From the NCBI GenBank assembly GCA_963677085.2, contig CAXXFH010000004.1:4092001-4156000 (forward strand): a stretch of 64,000 nt of DNA. The letters run 5' to 3'. The stretch comes from G963677085 sp963677085 (GTDB lineage Bacteria > Planctomycetota > Planctomycetia > Pirellulales > Thermoguttaceae). The notes below the pieces were generated by a model. It was given only the letters and a program-made list of their open reading frames with translations. It was not told where the DNA came from and searched no databases. Made by a program: the position numbers and the translations under genes. Below, one piece after another: positions 1-8,529 of the stretch; the stretch's first letter is position 1; each line of letters begins with the position of its first letter.

Positions 1-389
1 TCGGTGTGGTCGAGAAGCTGGCGGAAGCCGGGCGTTACCAGGCGCTCGGGCGAAACATAGAGCAGCTTCAGACGACCGGCGGCCACTTCTTGTTGAATTG
101 CCGATTGCTCTTCGCGCGGTTGCGAACTGTCGAGCCGAGCGGCCGGGATGCCGTAGTCGACCAGCGCGTCGACCTGGTCTTTCATCAACGAGATCAGCGG
201 CGAAACCACCACGCTCAAGCCGGGCAGCACCGTGGCGGGCGCCTGGTAGCAGAGCGATTTGCCGCCACCGGTGGGCAGGACCACCACGCAGTCCTGTCGC
301 GACAAAGCACACTGCATGGCCTCACGCTGCAAAGGGCGAAAGGTCTCGTACCCCCAGTGCGTTTTGAGTTTTTCGCATACGCGTTGCAT
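1..389 (-). CDS. recQ: ATP-dependent DNA helicase RecQ, N-terminal part (runs off the window)
   Basis: Translating the minus strand from the ATG at 387-389 gives 129 residues that run off the left edge without a stop. They contain the RecQ Q-motif region (GYETFRPLQREAM, about residues 13-25), Walker A PTGGGKS at 39-45, then SPLISLMKDQV and LLYVSPERL, the Ia and Ib-like motifs of superfamily 2 RecQ helicases. RecQ unwinds DNA 3' to 5' in recombination and fork repair. The DEAH box, RQC and HRDC domains would lie outside the window, so the length and subtype cannot be judged. About 120 bp separates it from trkH upstream, which points the same way but is functionally unrelated. Confidence 0.93.
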   Translation of the reverse strand, partial: MQRVCEKLKTHWGYETFRPLQREAMQCALSRQDCVVVLPTGGGKSLCYQAPATVLPGLSVVVSPLISLMKDQVDALVDYGIPAARLDSSQPREEQSAIQQEVAAGRLKLLYVSPERLVTPGFRQLLDHT

Positions 390-461
390 GGTGCTGAGCA
401 GTTAGTTGGAAGTCTTGGAGCGGGCGGATTTGTAGTCGTGAAGCGACTGCGCCTCGGCTTG

Positions 462-514
462 AACTCGCCCCCTTTCTCTCGCCCCTTGTCTCTCGTCGCT
501 AATCTCTCTCCCTA
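462..514. repeat. Pyrimidine-rich CTAGCCCCTCGTCCC-type repeat downstream of trkH
   Basis: The stretch reads as a run of CTCGCCCC, TCTCTCGTCGC and TCTCTCCC units. The same kind of sequence recurs near 14420-14455, 21064-21172, 30240-30300, 47208-47265 and 59415-59450. Its end (CTA at 512-514) forms the TAG stop of trkH. No coding content is seen here. Confidence 0.55.
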
Positions 515-2122
515 CTGACTTCGCCAGAAGGCCGGGACGAACAGGACGACGACGACGAAAATCTCCAAACGTCCAATCATCATCAGCCAGACGAAGAGGA
601 ATTTTGTGTACCACTGGAAGTGGGCGTAGTTTTTCGTGGCGCCCACGATTCCCAGCCCTGGGCCGATGTTGTTCAGCGTGGCCGAGACGGCGCTGGCGGC
701 GTCGATCAATTTGTGCTCGATGGCGTGGCCGTGGTCGGTCCAGGTGTCGTCGGGTTCGAAGGTAATGGTAAATAGCCAGCCAGCCGCGAAGATGGCCAGG
801 ATCAGGCAAAAATACACCAGAATGTTCTTCCGCAATTCGGGGTCGCCCACCGGTTGGCCGCCCAATCGCAATTGGCGAACGACCGTGGGGTGGAACGCTT
901 GTTCGACTTCCAGGCCCAGGATTTTCACGAACAGCACGTGGCGAATTACCTTCAAGCCGCCGCCCGTGCTGCCGGCACATCCGCCGACGAACATCAACAA
1001 CAGCAAGGTACCGCGGGCGAAACTGTCCCAGGCGTCGAAGTTGTCGGTGCAGAAGCCCGTGGTGGTCATGATCGACACGACCTGAAACAGGCTATAGCGC
1101 AGACCGGTGCTCGTGGTCGCCGCCGGTGGTTCGCTGTCGACGTCTGTCACTACGGCAACCATGCCGCTGTTGTCGAAGTCGTGGTAGTACATACCAAACG
1201 CCAGAATCAGCAGCGTGGCTACCACAATAATACCTGTATAGGTGAGCCATTCCACGTCGGTCACCATCCGTCGCGGCTGGAAGATGGCCAGGCAATACAG
1301 CAGCGTGAAATTTGTTCCGGCGAGGAACATGAACACGATAATCGTGTATTCGATCAGCGGGGCGTTCAGGGCCGGTACATTGGCGAAATGGCCTACGCTG
1401 GCGTTGTATGTGCTGAAACCGCCGGTGGCCATCGTGCCGAAGGCGTGGCACAAGCCATCGAAAAGGCTAAGCCCCTGCAAACACAGCAGAAGCGTGAGAA
1501 TGGCGTTGAGACCCGAGTAGATGAAGAACAGGATCCAGGCCGTATGCTGCATTCGGGCTTGCTGACTGGAATGGCTGGGGCCGGGCATTTCCGCCCTCAT
1601 GAGCGCCTTGCCGGCCGAACCTTGCCCCAGGATGACCACGAACAGCACAATGATTCCCAAGCCGCCGAGGAAGTGTGTGCTCGATCGCCAGAAGAGAATG
1701 CAGCGCGGCACCAGGGCCGGATCTTCCAGGTGAGTAAGTACCGTGGCCCCGGTCGTGCTGAAGCCGGATTGGGCCTCGAACATGGCGTCGATGACCGTCA
1801 TGCGGACACCTTCACTCAGGTAGGTGCCGCTGAAGACGAACGGCAAGGCACCCAGCACCGTGGCCAACACCCAACTCAGGCCCACTACCGCCATGGCCTC
1901 TTTGCGAAATAGCTGTCCCGGGCTTTTCCTGCCCAGAAACCGCAGCAGGCCGGCTACCGCGAAACAGACGACCATCGAGCCGATAAGGCCCCAGAAACCG
2001 TCTTGCTCATGTTGCCATTGCCCACCAAACGCTGGCGAGGCCCAAGGGAGACTGAAGGCCATCGACCCGCCGATCAGCGTGGCCACCATTCCCAGCAGTT
2101 TGCAGAGCAGACGCAGGTCCAT
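512..2122 (-). CDS. trkH: Trk potassium uptake system membrane subunit TrkH
   Basis: The 536-residue integral membrane protein has four repeated pore regions with the selectivity-filter-like segments SGFSTTGATV, FGTMATGGFSTYN, TTTGFCTDN and NNIGPGLG, and the GGCAGSTGGGLKVIR segment typical of TrkH/KtrB. It would form the K+ channel or symporter in the inner membrane, gated by the NAD-binding TrkA encoded just upstream on the same strand (2482-3831). The length is normal for TrkH. The ATG at 2122 is preceded by a pyrimidine-rich ACTCCCCACTCCCC-like run instead of a Shine-Dalgarno sequence. A repeat-filled gap of about 360 bp separates it from trkA, so shared transcription is possible but not shown. 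Confidence 0.96.
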   Translation of the reverse strand: MDLRLLCKLLGMVATLIGGSMAFSLPWASPAFGGQWQHEQDGFWGLIGSMVVCFAVAGLLRFLGRKSPGQLFRKEAMAVVGLSWVLATVLGALPFVFSGTYLSEGVRMTVIDAMFEAQSGFSTTGATVLTHLEDPALVPRCILFWRSSTHFLGGLGIIVLFVVILGQGSAGKALMRAEMPGPSHSSQQARMQHTAWILFFIYSGLNAILTLLLCLQGLSLFDGLCHAFGTMATGGFSTYNASVGHFANVPALNAPLIEYTIIVFMFLAGTNFTLLYCLAIFQPRRMVTDVEWLTYTGIIVVATLLILAFGMYYHDFDNSGMVAVVTDVDSEPPAATTSTGLRYSLFQVVSIMTTTGFCTDNFDAWDSFARGTLLLLMFVGGCAGSTGGGLKVIRHVLFVKILGLEVEQAFHPTVVRQLRLGGQPVGDPELRKNILVYFCLILAIFAAGWLFTITFEPDDTWTDHGHAIEHKLIDAASAVSATLNNIGPGLGIVGATKNYAHFQWYTKFLFVWLMMIGRLEIFVVVVLFVPAFWRSQ

Positions 2123-2187
2123 GATGGGGAGTGGGGAGTTTGGTGTTGGGAGTGAGGTGCCACGGACGGCTTGTCAGTGAGCGTAGC

Positions 2188-2443
2188 TTGACTTCAATGA
2201 CCAAAAACCAATGAACAATGAAATCCCAATGACCAAGACCTATTGATTCCGAGGTTAATTGTGGAACATTTCGTTACGTTTTGTCCCCGCGAACCGGGCT
2301 CCCGTTGGTCGCCCTCGTTCCGCAAGCAATGCAGGCCCCAGTAATGACCAATTCCTTTGATTATCCCAGCTGGATGCAGAACATGGTCATTCGAGCTTGA
2401 TGCTTTTTTGGCCATTGCAGTTTGTTCATTGGTCATTTCATAC
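2188..2443. repeat. Imperfect inverted repeat of AATGACCA/TGGTCATT units in the trkA-trkH gap
   Basis: The left arm (about 2197-2236) holds several AATGACCA and CCAATGAACAATGA units. The right arm (about 2341-2443) holds their complements, including TTGTTCATTGGTCATTTC at 2422-2439. The Rep-A element at 2240-2346 sits between the arms. No gene is seen in the 2123-2481 spacer. Confidence 0.6.
2240..2346 (+). repeat. Rep-A element, long form, copy 1
   Basis: This copy of about 105 bp starts CTATTGATTCC and ends GGCCCCAGTAAT. It carries the family's TTGTGGAAC stem strand, an inner CCGCGAACCGGG hairpin, the conserved GCTCCCGTTGGTCGC and the pairing strand GTTCCGCAA. Close relatives are at 3835-3939, 14560-14664 and 29085-29190 (minus). 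Confidence 0.8.
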
Positions 2444-2481
2444 CGCGGGACGTGGAATCGGTAATCGGAAGTTTATCCAGC

Positions 2482-3831
2482 TCATCCTCCGTCGGGCGTG
2501 AACATCTTCAGCGTCTGTTCGACGGCCGTGTCTTGGATCAAGGCGACCACCGTGTCGCCCGGGGTAAGTCGGTCGTCGCCGCCGGGGACCATAACGTAAC
2601 TTTCACGAATCACGGCACCAATCAAGCACTGCGACGGCAAGTCGACCTTCGCCAACACGTGTTCCGTGGCGGGGGCTCCTTCGACAATTTCGATCTCCAG
2701 CACCTGCACCGCCCCGTCGTCGCCGAGGTTGGAACGCGAAATGACCACGCCCGTGTTGAGAAAGCCGAGCACCTCGCGGGCGATGACTTTGCGAGGGCTC
2801 ACGGCATGGTCGATCCCCAGTTTGCCGACCACATTGGCGTAGTCCGGGCGGCTGACGATCGCCATGATCGTTTTGGCTCCCAGTTCCCGGGCTTCCACGC
2901 AGGCCATAATGCTGTCTTCGTCGTCGCCCGTGCAGGCCACGAAGATATCGGCACTACCTACCCGCTCTTCTTCCAAGCTGGTCCGGCGCTGTGCATCGGC
3001 GTTGACCACCGTGGCATGCTTCAGGTGAGCGGCCAAAAACTCACATCGCGCGAGGTCGCGTTCCATGAGCACCACGCCGTAGCGTCGTCCTTCGAGGGCT
3101 CGGGCCAGATGGTAGCCCGTCTCGCCGCCACCGGCGATGACGATCCCACGTTTCGGCGGGGGAGTCTTTTGGAACAATCGCTTGACGTCATCGATGTCTT
3201 CGCGGCTACCGATCAACGTGATCCGATCGCCTGGGGTTACCCGGTCGTCGGCTCCGGCGATCGTCATTTTCCCTTCGCGGCAGATCGACCCGATACGCAC
3301 GCTGGCCGGCAGTTTGAGGTCTTTCAGTGCGACCCCGATGGCCGAGGTTCCTTCGTTGACGGGGAGCTCCTGCATCTCGAGTTCACCCCGAGCGAAATTT
3401 TCGACGGCGATCGCGCCTGGATGGCGGATTTCGCGGGCGAGTTCCATCGCCGAAAGGTGTTCCATACTCAGCAGCCGGTCGATGTTGAAGTGACGCTGGT
3501 AGTCGAACGTGCTCAGATCGCGGAACACGGGAGCATACACCCGAGCGATGGCACGGCGTGCGCCCATGGCCTTTGCCATGCTGCCAGCGATCAGGTTCAC
3601 CTCATCGCAGCCGGTTACGGCCAGACAGAGGTCGGCGCCGAACACCTCGGCCTGAAAGAGTATGCTCGACTGCGCTGCTGAGCCGGTTATGACACGGACA
3701 TCGAGTTCGTCGTTAACGCGGCGGCAGTGAGCGGGGTCACGGTCGACGACGGTCACGCTATGGCCGTCGCAACACAGTCTGCTGGCGATCGATGTACCGA
3801 CGGTGCCAGCCCCCAAGACGACAATTCTCAT
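2482..3831 (-). CDS. trkA: Trk potassium uptake regulatory subunit TrkA
   Basis: The 449-residue cytoplasmic protein has two tandem RCK units. Each has a Rossmann NAD-binding domain (MRIVVLGAGTVGTSIA at residues 1-16, and GIVIAGGGETGYHLA near 230) followed by a TrkA-C domain; the repeats of TPGD near 200 and in the last 30 residues mark the two C domains. It gates TrkH in response to nucleotide. The length matches E. coli TrkA. A Rep-A element begins about 4 bp upstream of the ATG, so there is no visible Shine-Dalgarno sequence and the leader of the transcript is essentially the repeat. Confidence 0.96.
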   Translation of the reverse strand: MRIVVLGAGTVGTSIASRLCCDGHSVTVVDRDPAHCRRVNDELDVRVITGSAAQSSILFQAEVFGADLCLAVTGCDEVNLIAGSMAKAMGARRAIARVYAPVFRDLSTFDYQRHFNIDRLLSMEHLSAMELAREIRHPGAIAVENFARGELEMQELPVNEGTSAIGVALKDLKLPASVRIGSICREGKMTIAGADDRVTPGDRITLIGSREDIDDVKRLFQKTPPPKRGIVIAGGGETGYHLARALEGRRYGVVLMERDLARCEFLAAHLKHATVVNADAQRRTSLEEERVGSADIFVACTGDDEDSIMACVEARELGAKTIMAIVSRPDYANVVGKLGIDHAVSPRKVIAREVLGFLNTGVVISRSNLGDDGAVQVLEIEIVEGAPATEHVLAKVDLPSQCLIGAVIRESYVMVPGGDDRLTPGDTVVALIQDTAVEQTLKMFTPDGG

Positions 3832-3834
3832 GGT

Positions 3835-3939
3835 TTATTGGTTCTTTGGTTGATTGTGGAACACTTCGTTGCGTTCTGTGCCCGGAAGCCGGGCTCCCGT
3901 TGGTCGCCCTCGTTCCATAAGCAATGTAGGACCCAATAG
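3835..3939 (+). repeat. Rep-A element, long form, copy 2
   Basis: The ends are TTATTGG (3835-3841) and CCAATAG (3933-3939). Inside are GTGGAAC paired with GTTCCAT, an inner hairpin GCCCGG-AAG-CCGGGC, and the conserved CTCCCGTTGGTCGC. It fills the 5' flank of trkA almost up to its start codon. Confidence 0.82.
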
Positions 3940-4044
3940 TGCTCGTTTCAGATGAATCAGCCACTCGAAAAGACCGTTGTTTGGTGAAGGGCCGTTGAGT
4001 TCATGGCGAAGATCTTCGAGCGGCCTGCTCAAGATCGGCAGGTC

Positions 4045-4260
4045 TTATAGCCGCCACGTAACCAACAGCAGCACGGCGAAAACGATTACCATGAAGCCGG
4101 CGATCCAGACGCCGATACGGACGGCATGGGACAGAATGGGAGCCATTTGCTCGTGGCGTGTGGCGGCATACACTAAGCTGACAACGACGATCAGCGGCAG
4201 TGCATACCACACGTCGCTCGTGCCCACATTGAGTTTGGCGAACAACAAGAGGTTATCCAT
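4045..4260 (-). CDS. Small two-helix membrane protein
   Basis: The 71-residue protein has two predicted transmembrane helices, about residues 18-35 (WYALPLIVVVSLVYAA) and 45-68 (VRIGVWIAGFMVIVFAVLLLV). A loop containing TRHEQ lies between them. A GGAG sits about 10 nt before the ATG. It lies 41 bp downstream of the 202-residue membrane protein on the same strand, so the two are probably cotranscribed. I recognise no catalytic motif and assign no function; that it is translated is supported by the clean helices, the ribosome site and its gene position. Confidence 0.7.
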   Translation of the reverse strand: MDNLLLFAKLNVGTSDVWYALPLIVVVSLVYAATRHEQMAPILSHAVRIGVWIAGFMVIVFAVLLLVTWRL

Positions 4261-4301
4261 CGAGAACGAGGCTCCTGAAGCTTGAAAACGACGAGTGTCC
4301 C

Positions 4302-4910
4302 TTACACCGACTCGGGCGAGGGTTTTTCGTCCGACGATTCGTCTTCTTCTTGCTTTTCTTCGCTATCTTCCTTGGTGGCCACTTCCGTAAACACCGGGCC
4401 ACCCCAGGCGTCGTAAATGGCCAGAATATTCAATAACCCGGCGATCATCGTGTAGACGGTTCCCAGCTCGAAGTAACGGTGCAACTTCAGGTGGAGTTCG
4501 TTGGCCGTGGGTTGGTCGTGGTTGGGGTCGGCGTCGATAGCGTTGTCCGGACGTGGCGGCGCCATGAAGCCGTTCCACCAGACCTTCCGGCCGTTGGACA
4601 TCCGGTTGGCCTGCACCAGCGCGGGCATGGCGGGCAGTCCGGCACCCACTTGGCACAGGTAGGGGAGACGTTTTTCCTGGGCCCAAGAGAAATAGACGAC
4701 CCGACCCCATCCTAGCGAGGAGTTTCCGCCCAGATACAGCCCGTAGGCAAAGGTTCCGAGGATACAGACAAAAAACAATACCGCCTTGGCGTAGCGGCCC
4801 TGGTATAGGTGACCTAGTCCGGGGATTAGCCAAGCGAGAAACGCGGCCAGGGCCGGGTCCTTCAGGTCGATCGACTGTTCGGCTTCCGGCCGTTCAGGCG
4901 TTTGGCTCAC
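4302..4910 (-). CDS. Membrane protein with an AWLIPGLGHLYQGR segment (DUF6677-like)
   Basis: The 202-residue protein starts at a GTG with a GAGGAG ribosome site about 8 nt upstream. Residues about 20-60 carry the signature ALAAFLAWLIPGLGHLYQ followed by a hydrophobic helix, resembling TM2/DUF6677-type small planctomycete membrane proteins. A further helix lies near 150-170 (YTMIAGLLNILAIYDA). The last 25 residues are very acidic and rich in E, D and S. A cytoplasmic loop contains VWWNGFMAPPRPDN. The function is unknown, and the family assignment is from memory of the motif, not from a search. Confidence 0.8.
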   Translation of the reverse strand: MSQTPERPEAEQSIDLKDPALAAFLAWLIPGLGHLYQGRYAKAVLFFVCILGTFAYGLYLGGNSSLGWGRVVYFSWAQEKRLPYLCQVGAGLPAMPALVQANRMSNGRKVWWNGFMAPPRPDNAIDADPNHDQPTANELHLKLHRYFELGTVYTMIAGLLNILAIYDAWGGPVFTEVATKEDSEEKQEEDESSDEKPSPESV

Positions 4911-4979
4911 GGTTGGGGCTCCTCAGGACTGATCGACGGGAAATCACACAGGGCGGCTCTCGCCGCCAGCCAAACATCA

Positions 4980-5102
4980 ACAAAAACCGGCTCTCGTTGG
5001 TCGCCTAAGGACGGACCGAAAAACAACTTACCTTGTCCCAACGCAAAAACCGAGGGACGTTGCGAAGCACGGCCCAGCAGATCGGTAAGTAGTTTATCGG
5101 TC
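4980..5102 (-). repeat. Rep-B element copy 1, abutting a GGCTCTCGTTGGTCGC fragment of Rep-A
   Basis: Read on the minus strand, 5102-5006 gives ACTTACCGATC, GGGCCGTGCTTCGCAACG, then GGTAAGTTGTTTTTCGGTCC and GTCCTTAGGC. Two similar copies occur at 7743-7836 and 12910-12990. The ends ACTTACC and GGTAAGT are complementary. At 4988-5006 it directly joins a short Rep-A core. The 4911-5429 spacer also holds an imperfect TGACCAATGA/CCATTGGTCGC inverted repeat at about 5354-5430 and no gene I can support. Confidence 0.7.
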
Positions 5103-5429
5103 GATCCCTAAGGTATTCGCGAAAAAGCTGCCAGTCTTTGGCATTCGCAGCATTGCGCGGTCTCGTCGGGTAGGTTTACACCCATCCTTTGGGGTGCCGA
5201 CGATCCGATCCATTCTACCTGAGCGGAGCCGAGAATACGAGGGGCCTTTGCCCAGGGAGCGGGGGAGCGCGAGATTCGTCTACCCCCGCTGCCGAGAAAC
5301 ACGGGTATCCTGCTGTTACACCGTTGGCCAAAGGCCCGGAGGCCCGAGTTTCAGTGACCAATGAAACCCCAATCACCAAGGACCAACTGTTCCTGTCACC
5401 GCTGGTTACAGGGTTTGGCCATTGGTCGC

Positions 5430-5882
5430 TTACAACTCAACGGGTGTTGAAACGGCGGGACCGGCCGGCACGGTGATCCCGGCAGCGCCACTGGGCTGCT
5501 GCCGTCGGGCTTCGGCGATCGATTTCAGTAGATCATGACGCGAAATCACGCCCACCAAGTGTTCGTCGCGCACCACCGGCAAACGGCGGAGCGAGCGAAT
5601 CCGGAACAACTCGGCGACTTCATTCAAGCTGGTGGTTTCGGCGACAGCCTGAACGTCGCGTGTCATATATTGATAAACCTTGTTCGTTCGGGCACTTTCA
5701 GGGGCCCAAACCAAGTCGAGAAGGTCGAACTCTGAAATCACCCCCAAGAGACAACCCGCGGAATCGACAACGGGAAGGCCGCTGATGTTTCTCTCGAGCA
5801 GGAGATTGACGGCCTTGCTTGCGGGATCGTCGGGGCCAATGGTTACGAAGTCCGTGTGCATCAGGTCTTTGGCTTGCAGCAT
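5430..5882 (-). CDS. CBS-pair domain protein
   Basis: The 150-residue soluble protein is made of two CBS domains and a short tail. The first has AKDLMHTDFVTIGPDD and NISGLPVVDSAGCLLGVISEFDLL; the second has YMTRDVQAVAETTS and LRRLPVVRDEHLVGVISRHDLL. CBS pairs bind adenosine nucleotides and act as sensor modules; standing alone, the partner is unknown. I prefer the ATG at 5882 to the in-frame ATG at 5888 because AGAGGTGA ends directly before 5888 and is better spaced for 5882. The proline/alanine-rich last 20 residues are probably disordered. It shares its strand with the upstream UroD-like gene but is separated from it by about 550 bp. Confidence 0.92.
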   Translation of the reverse strand: MLQAKDLMHTDFVTIGPDDPASKAVNLLLERNISGLPVVDSAGCLLGVISEFDLLDLVWAPESARTNKVYQYMTRDVQAVAETTSLNEVAELFRIRSLRRLPVVRDEHLVGVISRHDLLKSIAEARRQQPSGAAGITVPAGPAVSTPVEL

Positions 5883-5888
5883 GCGCAT

Positions 5889-6370
5889 TCACCTCTGGTA
5901 GGGCTGCGGGCGAGCGGGGCGGTGGTGCAAAACCGATCGCGACGGCCCCAAAGTCGCATCGGGCAACTGCCGACCGAGCAGCAGCGGCCTTCTCGACATC
6001 TTCCCATCGCTCAGAAACGCCAAGTACCAGCGACAGAGGCTGCACAATGCTGGCACCTTCTCCACGTAGGGTTTCATGATCCGGGGAAGACGACAACGAT
6101 TGGCAACTACCTGGCGTAGGTCGGTGGCCAACGTTTGTGTTCCCAGAGTCGTGCAACTCTTTGGAGCGTCAGGCTTTGGGCGGGAGGTTCAATCGATAGA
6201 CAACCACTATCTTCGTATCGGCACCCTCAAACTTCTTTGATAACGCGCTTTGCCAGGAAACGCTAGGCCATTTCTCCTAAGTTTCGCAATCCTTTCCGCA
6301 AACAGCGAAAATGCCGTCTGGCACGGGTGCTACACCACTAACCTCGACGATCGTGAAGTTTTTGGCGAAG
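5889..6370. other. Intergenic region with no supported gene
   Basis: No open frame here has a plausible start, ribosome site and protein-like composition. No tRNA or riboswitch signature was seen. The right end passes into the Rep-A short form at 6371. Confidence 0.5.
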
Positions 6371-6443
6371 ATTAGCGACCAACGGGAGCGGGTTTTTCGG
6401 CTGGGTGCGGTAGCACCGTTTGGTTGGCGGCCCTGCCGCCCTA
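6371..6443 (-). repeat. Rep-A2 element (short form) at the end of the UroD-like gene
   Basis: On the minus strand it begins GTAGGGCGGCAGGGCCGCC (hairpin GGCGGC/GCCGCC), then a second hairpin GGTGC-TACC-GCACC, and ends GCTCCCGTTGGTCGC, the core shared with Rep-A. Its first bases supply the TAG stop codon (6441-6443) of the UroD-like gene. Related copies lie at 10738-10850, 13244-13320, 29045-29212 and 32946-33016. Confidence 0.75.
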
Positions 6444-7475
6444 CACGATATGCATCGGTAGCGGGGCCTGCCAGCTCTCAAAGGCAGCGGCGATGTTTTG
6501 GCGTGGCACGTCCAGGCCCCATTCGCATTGGGCAATCAATCCGCCGCTACCGAAATCGAGTTCTTTGCGCACCCGGCGAACCTCGCGGGCGACGTCCTCG
6601 GGCGTGCCGCGCGGGAGAATCTGCTGGCGATCGATGTCGCCCCAGAAGGTGACGCACCCACGGAATTCCGCGGCCAACCGCGGGAGATTCATCAGGGCGA
6701 GTTGGCAGTTGATGGCGTCGATTCCCACGTCGACCAGGTCGCCGAAGATGTCGGCAATGAAACCGTCGCAGTGGAAGAAGGCGAATTTGTCGGCCGCGTG
6801 CAGAATTTCGCAATAATCGCGGTACAGCGGTTTGAACAGCTCACGCCACATCTCGGGCGAGATCAGCAGGGCAGTTTGCGAGCCCCAGTCGTCCATGAAG
6901 GCCACGCCGTCGACATCTGTGGCGGCCCAAAGCTCCATCTCCCGGCAGTAGAAGTCGTGGAGCATTGCCAGTAGATCGCGGAGGTGTTTCTCGCCGTTGG
7001 CCAAGTCCACGTAGGTGGCTTCCGTGCCCCGCAAAAACTGGAGCCGCTCGAACGGACGCGTTTCGGTCCACGCCAACACGAAACGACTCGTCGTAGCACA
7101 ACTTCGATTGGCCTTGTCGAAGCAAGCCTCTTCGAGGAGTTCCAACGGGGGGCGATATTCCCGGATCTTTGAGGCATCGGCCAGCGGAGGATTTTTCACC
7201 TCGCCGGAATGCCCTCGTTCGATTATCTGCCAAGTACAACCCCAGGCGTCGGTATATTGCCCGACGTGATTGGGGCGTCCTTGTGCTCGTTGGCCGGGCG
7301 GATAGCGGAAATCGGGCCGCGCGATGTCAGACGGAAAACGGACCTCCATCTCGGCCAGTTCGTCGGCGCGGTCCATGGCAATGCCCGGGACACTCCAAAG
7401 GTCTCGTGGCACGCGGTCGATGGGGTCATGATTCAGGGTTCGGATTACAAGATCGCGGGATGTCACGGTAAGCAC
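6441..7475 (-). CDS. Uroporphyrinogen decarboxylase-family protein (not HemE proper)
   Basis: The 344-residue TIM-barrel protein resembles the UroD/MtaA-like branch common in planctomycetes and in methyltransferase systems. It has an N-terminal TSRDLVIRTLNHDPIDRVPRDLW, a central VDGVAFMDDWGSQTALLISPEMWRE, the FFHCDGFIADIFGDLVDVGIDAIN segment, and GGLIAQCEWGLDVP near the C terminus. This branch usually handles corrinoid methyl transfer or unknown substrates, not haem synthesis; the HCDG context could bind zinc. The start is uncertain: a GTG at 7475 lies 4 nt after GGAGG, and another GTG four codons on is better spaced. The stop codon is formed by a repeat, so the last residues may not be original. 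Confidence 0.85.
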   Translation of the reverse strand: MLTVTSRDLVIRTLNHDPIDRVPRDLWSVPGIAMDRADELAEMEVRFPSDIARPDFRYPPGQRAQGRPNHVGQYTDAWGCTWQIIERGHSGEVKNPPLADASKIREYRPPLELLEEACFDKANRSCATTSRFVLAWTETRPFERLQFLRGTEATYVDLANGEKHLRDLLAMLHDFYCREMELWAATDVDGVAFMDDWGSQTALLISPEMWRELFKPLYRDYCEILHAADKFAFFHCDGFIADIFGDLVDVGIDAINCQLALMNLPRLAAEFRGCVTFWGDIDRQQILPRGTPEDVAREVRRVRKELDFGSGGLIAQCEWGLDVPRQNIAAAFESWQAPLPMHIV

Positions 7476-7742
7476 ATATCCTCCGTGGTGTGCCAGTGGG
7501 TTTTCTCAAATGTCCCGACGTGCAGTCAATGCGTCATCACGCCGGGTACAAGGCAGGGGCGACGAGGAAATCGGGCCTCGACGGCTAACATGATACGAAA
7601 TGCAAGTCCACGAGAATATCGAGATCGCCACAAGCGGTCAAGATGCAGCCGTAGGGGGCGCAAAACGGAGTGGACAACCCGGAGAATCCGATCCCTTACC
7701 GCCAACCCCAACTTCGTGACCTATACTTAGGACAGGCCAATT

Positions 7743-7836
7743 AATAACTTGCCGGTTTGTCGGACCGTGTTTCGCGAAGGTTCTCGGGCTTCGCCTGGGG
7801 AAATGGTAAGTTGTTTTTTGGGCCGTCTTTAGGCTG
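7743..7836 (+). repeat. Rep-B element copy 2
   Basis: It reads AATAACTTGCCGGTTTGTCG, then GGACCGTGTTTCGCGAAGG, and ends GGTAAGTTGTTTTTTGGGCC-GTCTTTAGGC. It matches 5006-5102 (minus) and 12910-12990. The arms AACTTGCC and GGTAAGTT pair with one G-T wobble. The rest of the 7476-7977 spacer shows no gene. Confidence 0.7.
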
Positions 7837-7977
7837 GGAAAGAATCTTGCGGCAGCACCGACAGGCGTTCGCCTGCTCGCTTTGGCGGTAAACTTAGCGG
7901 CCCACCGCAGGTTGTTATTGCGCCGCCAGCCCTTTTCGCGGCGATGACCTTATCCGGGAACCACGAGGAGACCACTT

Positions 7978-8394
7978 ATGCCCCTGTTCTGTCGCCGCAA
8001 GGAAATGGAAGTCCAGAGTTTCTTGCTGAAGATTGTCAACAACAACTGTGCCGAAATTCAGGCCATGCTCGAGGGGCCCCGGGCAGAACGCCGTGTGAAC
8101 CTGACGATGGTCGTGCTGATCGTTCCGATCGAAAAAGGGCGATTGGCGCTCGGTCGGGCCTTTACCACTGTGACCAAGGAGTTTTCCACAGCCGGCCTCG
8201 GCTTGGTCCTCAGTGAGCCCATGCCGCTGGACGAAATCGTCGTTGGCTTCCGTTGGGAAGGCGACATGACTTTTGTTCGGGCGAAGGCACGTCATATGAA
8301 TCCCCTGGGTGGCGGGTTTCAGCATCTCGGCCTCCAATTGACCGAAATGGCTTCCGTCCGGCAATTCCCCGAATTGGAGTCGATGGTCTTCTGA
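7978..8394 (+). CDS. PilZ-like domain protein
   Basis: The 138-residue soluble protein has a strong ribosome site (GAGGAGA) before its ATG. It contains an RAERRVNL segment near residues 36-43, resembling the RxxxR c-di-GMP motif that opens PilZ domains, followed by a beta-rich region with STAGLGLVLSEPM, DEIVVGFRWEGDMTFVRAKARH and GGGFQHLGLQLTEM. That order (arginine motif, then 'D/S-x-S-x-x-G'-like turn, then a strand ending in the 'G-x-x-x-G' type of turn) is PilZ-like. If so it would be a cyclic-di-GMP effector. The call rests on pattern only, and it has no obvious partner next to it. Confidence 0.65.
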   Translation: MPLFCRRKEMEVQSFLLKIVNNNCAEIQAMLEGPRAERRVNLTMVVLIVPIEKGRLALGRAFTTVTKEFSTAGLGLVLSEPMPLDEIVVGFRWEGDMTFVRAKARHMNPLGGGFQHLGLQLTEMASVRQFPELESMVF

Positions 8395-8529
8395 GGCTGT
8401 CAGTAAAATCTGGCGCTGTCGGCAAAAAACGGTGCCGATTGGCCGTCGGCAGCCGCGCGTGTTACACTGGAATCGCCCCATCGCACTACGGGAGCGATTC
8501 TTCTGTCGAACACGTTAGTCGAGAGCCAT

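Noticed and set aside
2422..3681. Long plus-strand open frame (419 codons) opposite trkA
   Set aside because: It is antisense to TrkA, rich in H, D, R and G as expected from a shadow frame, and has no ribosome site.
6441..7475. HemE (haem synthesis) assignment for the UroD-like gene
   Set aside because: The sequence matches the UroD-like methyltransferase branch and lacks the N-terminal RQAGRYLPEY-type HemE signature.
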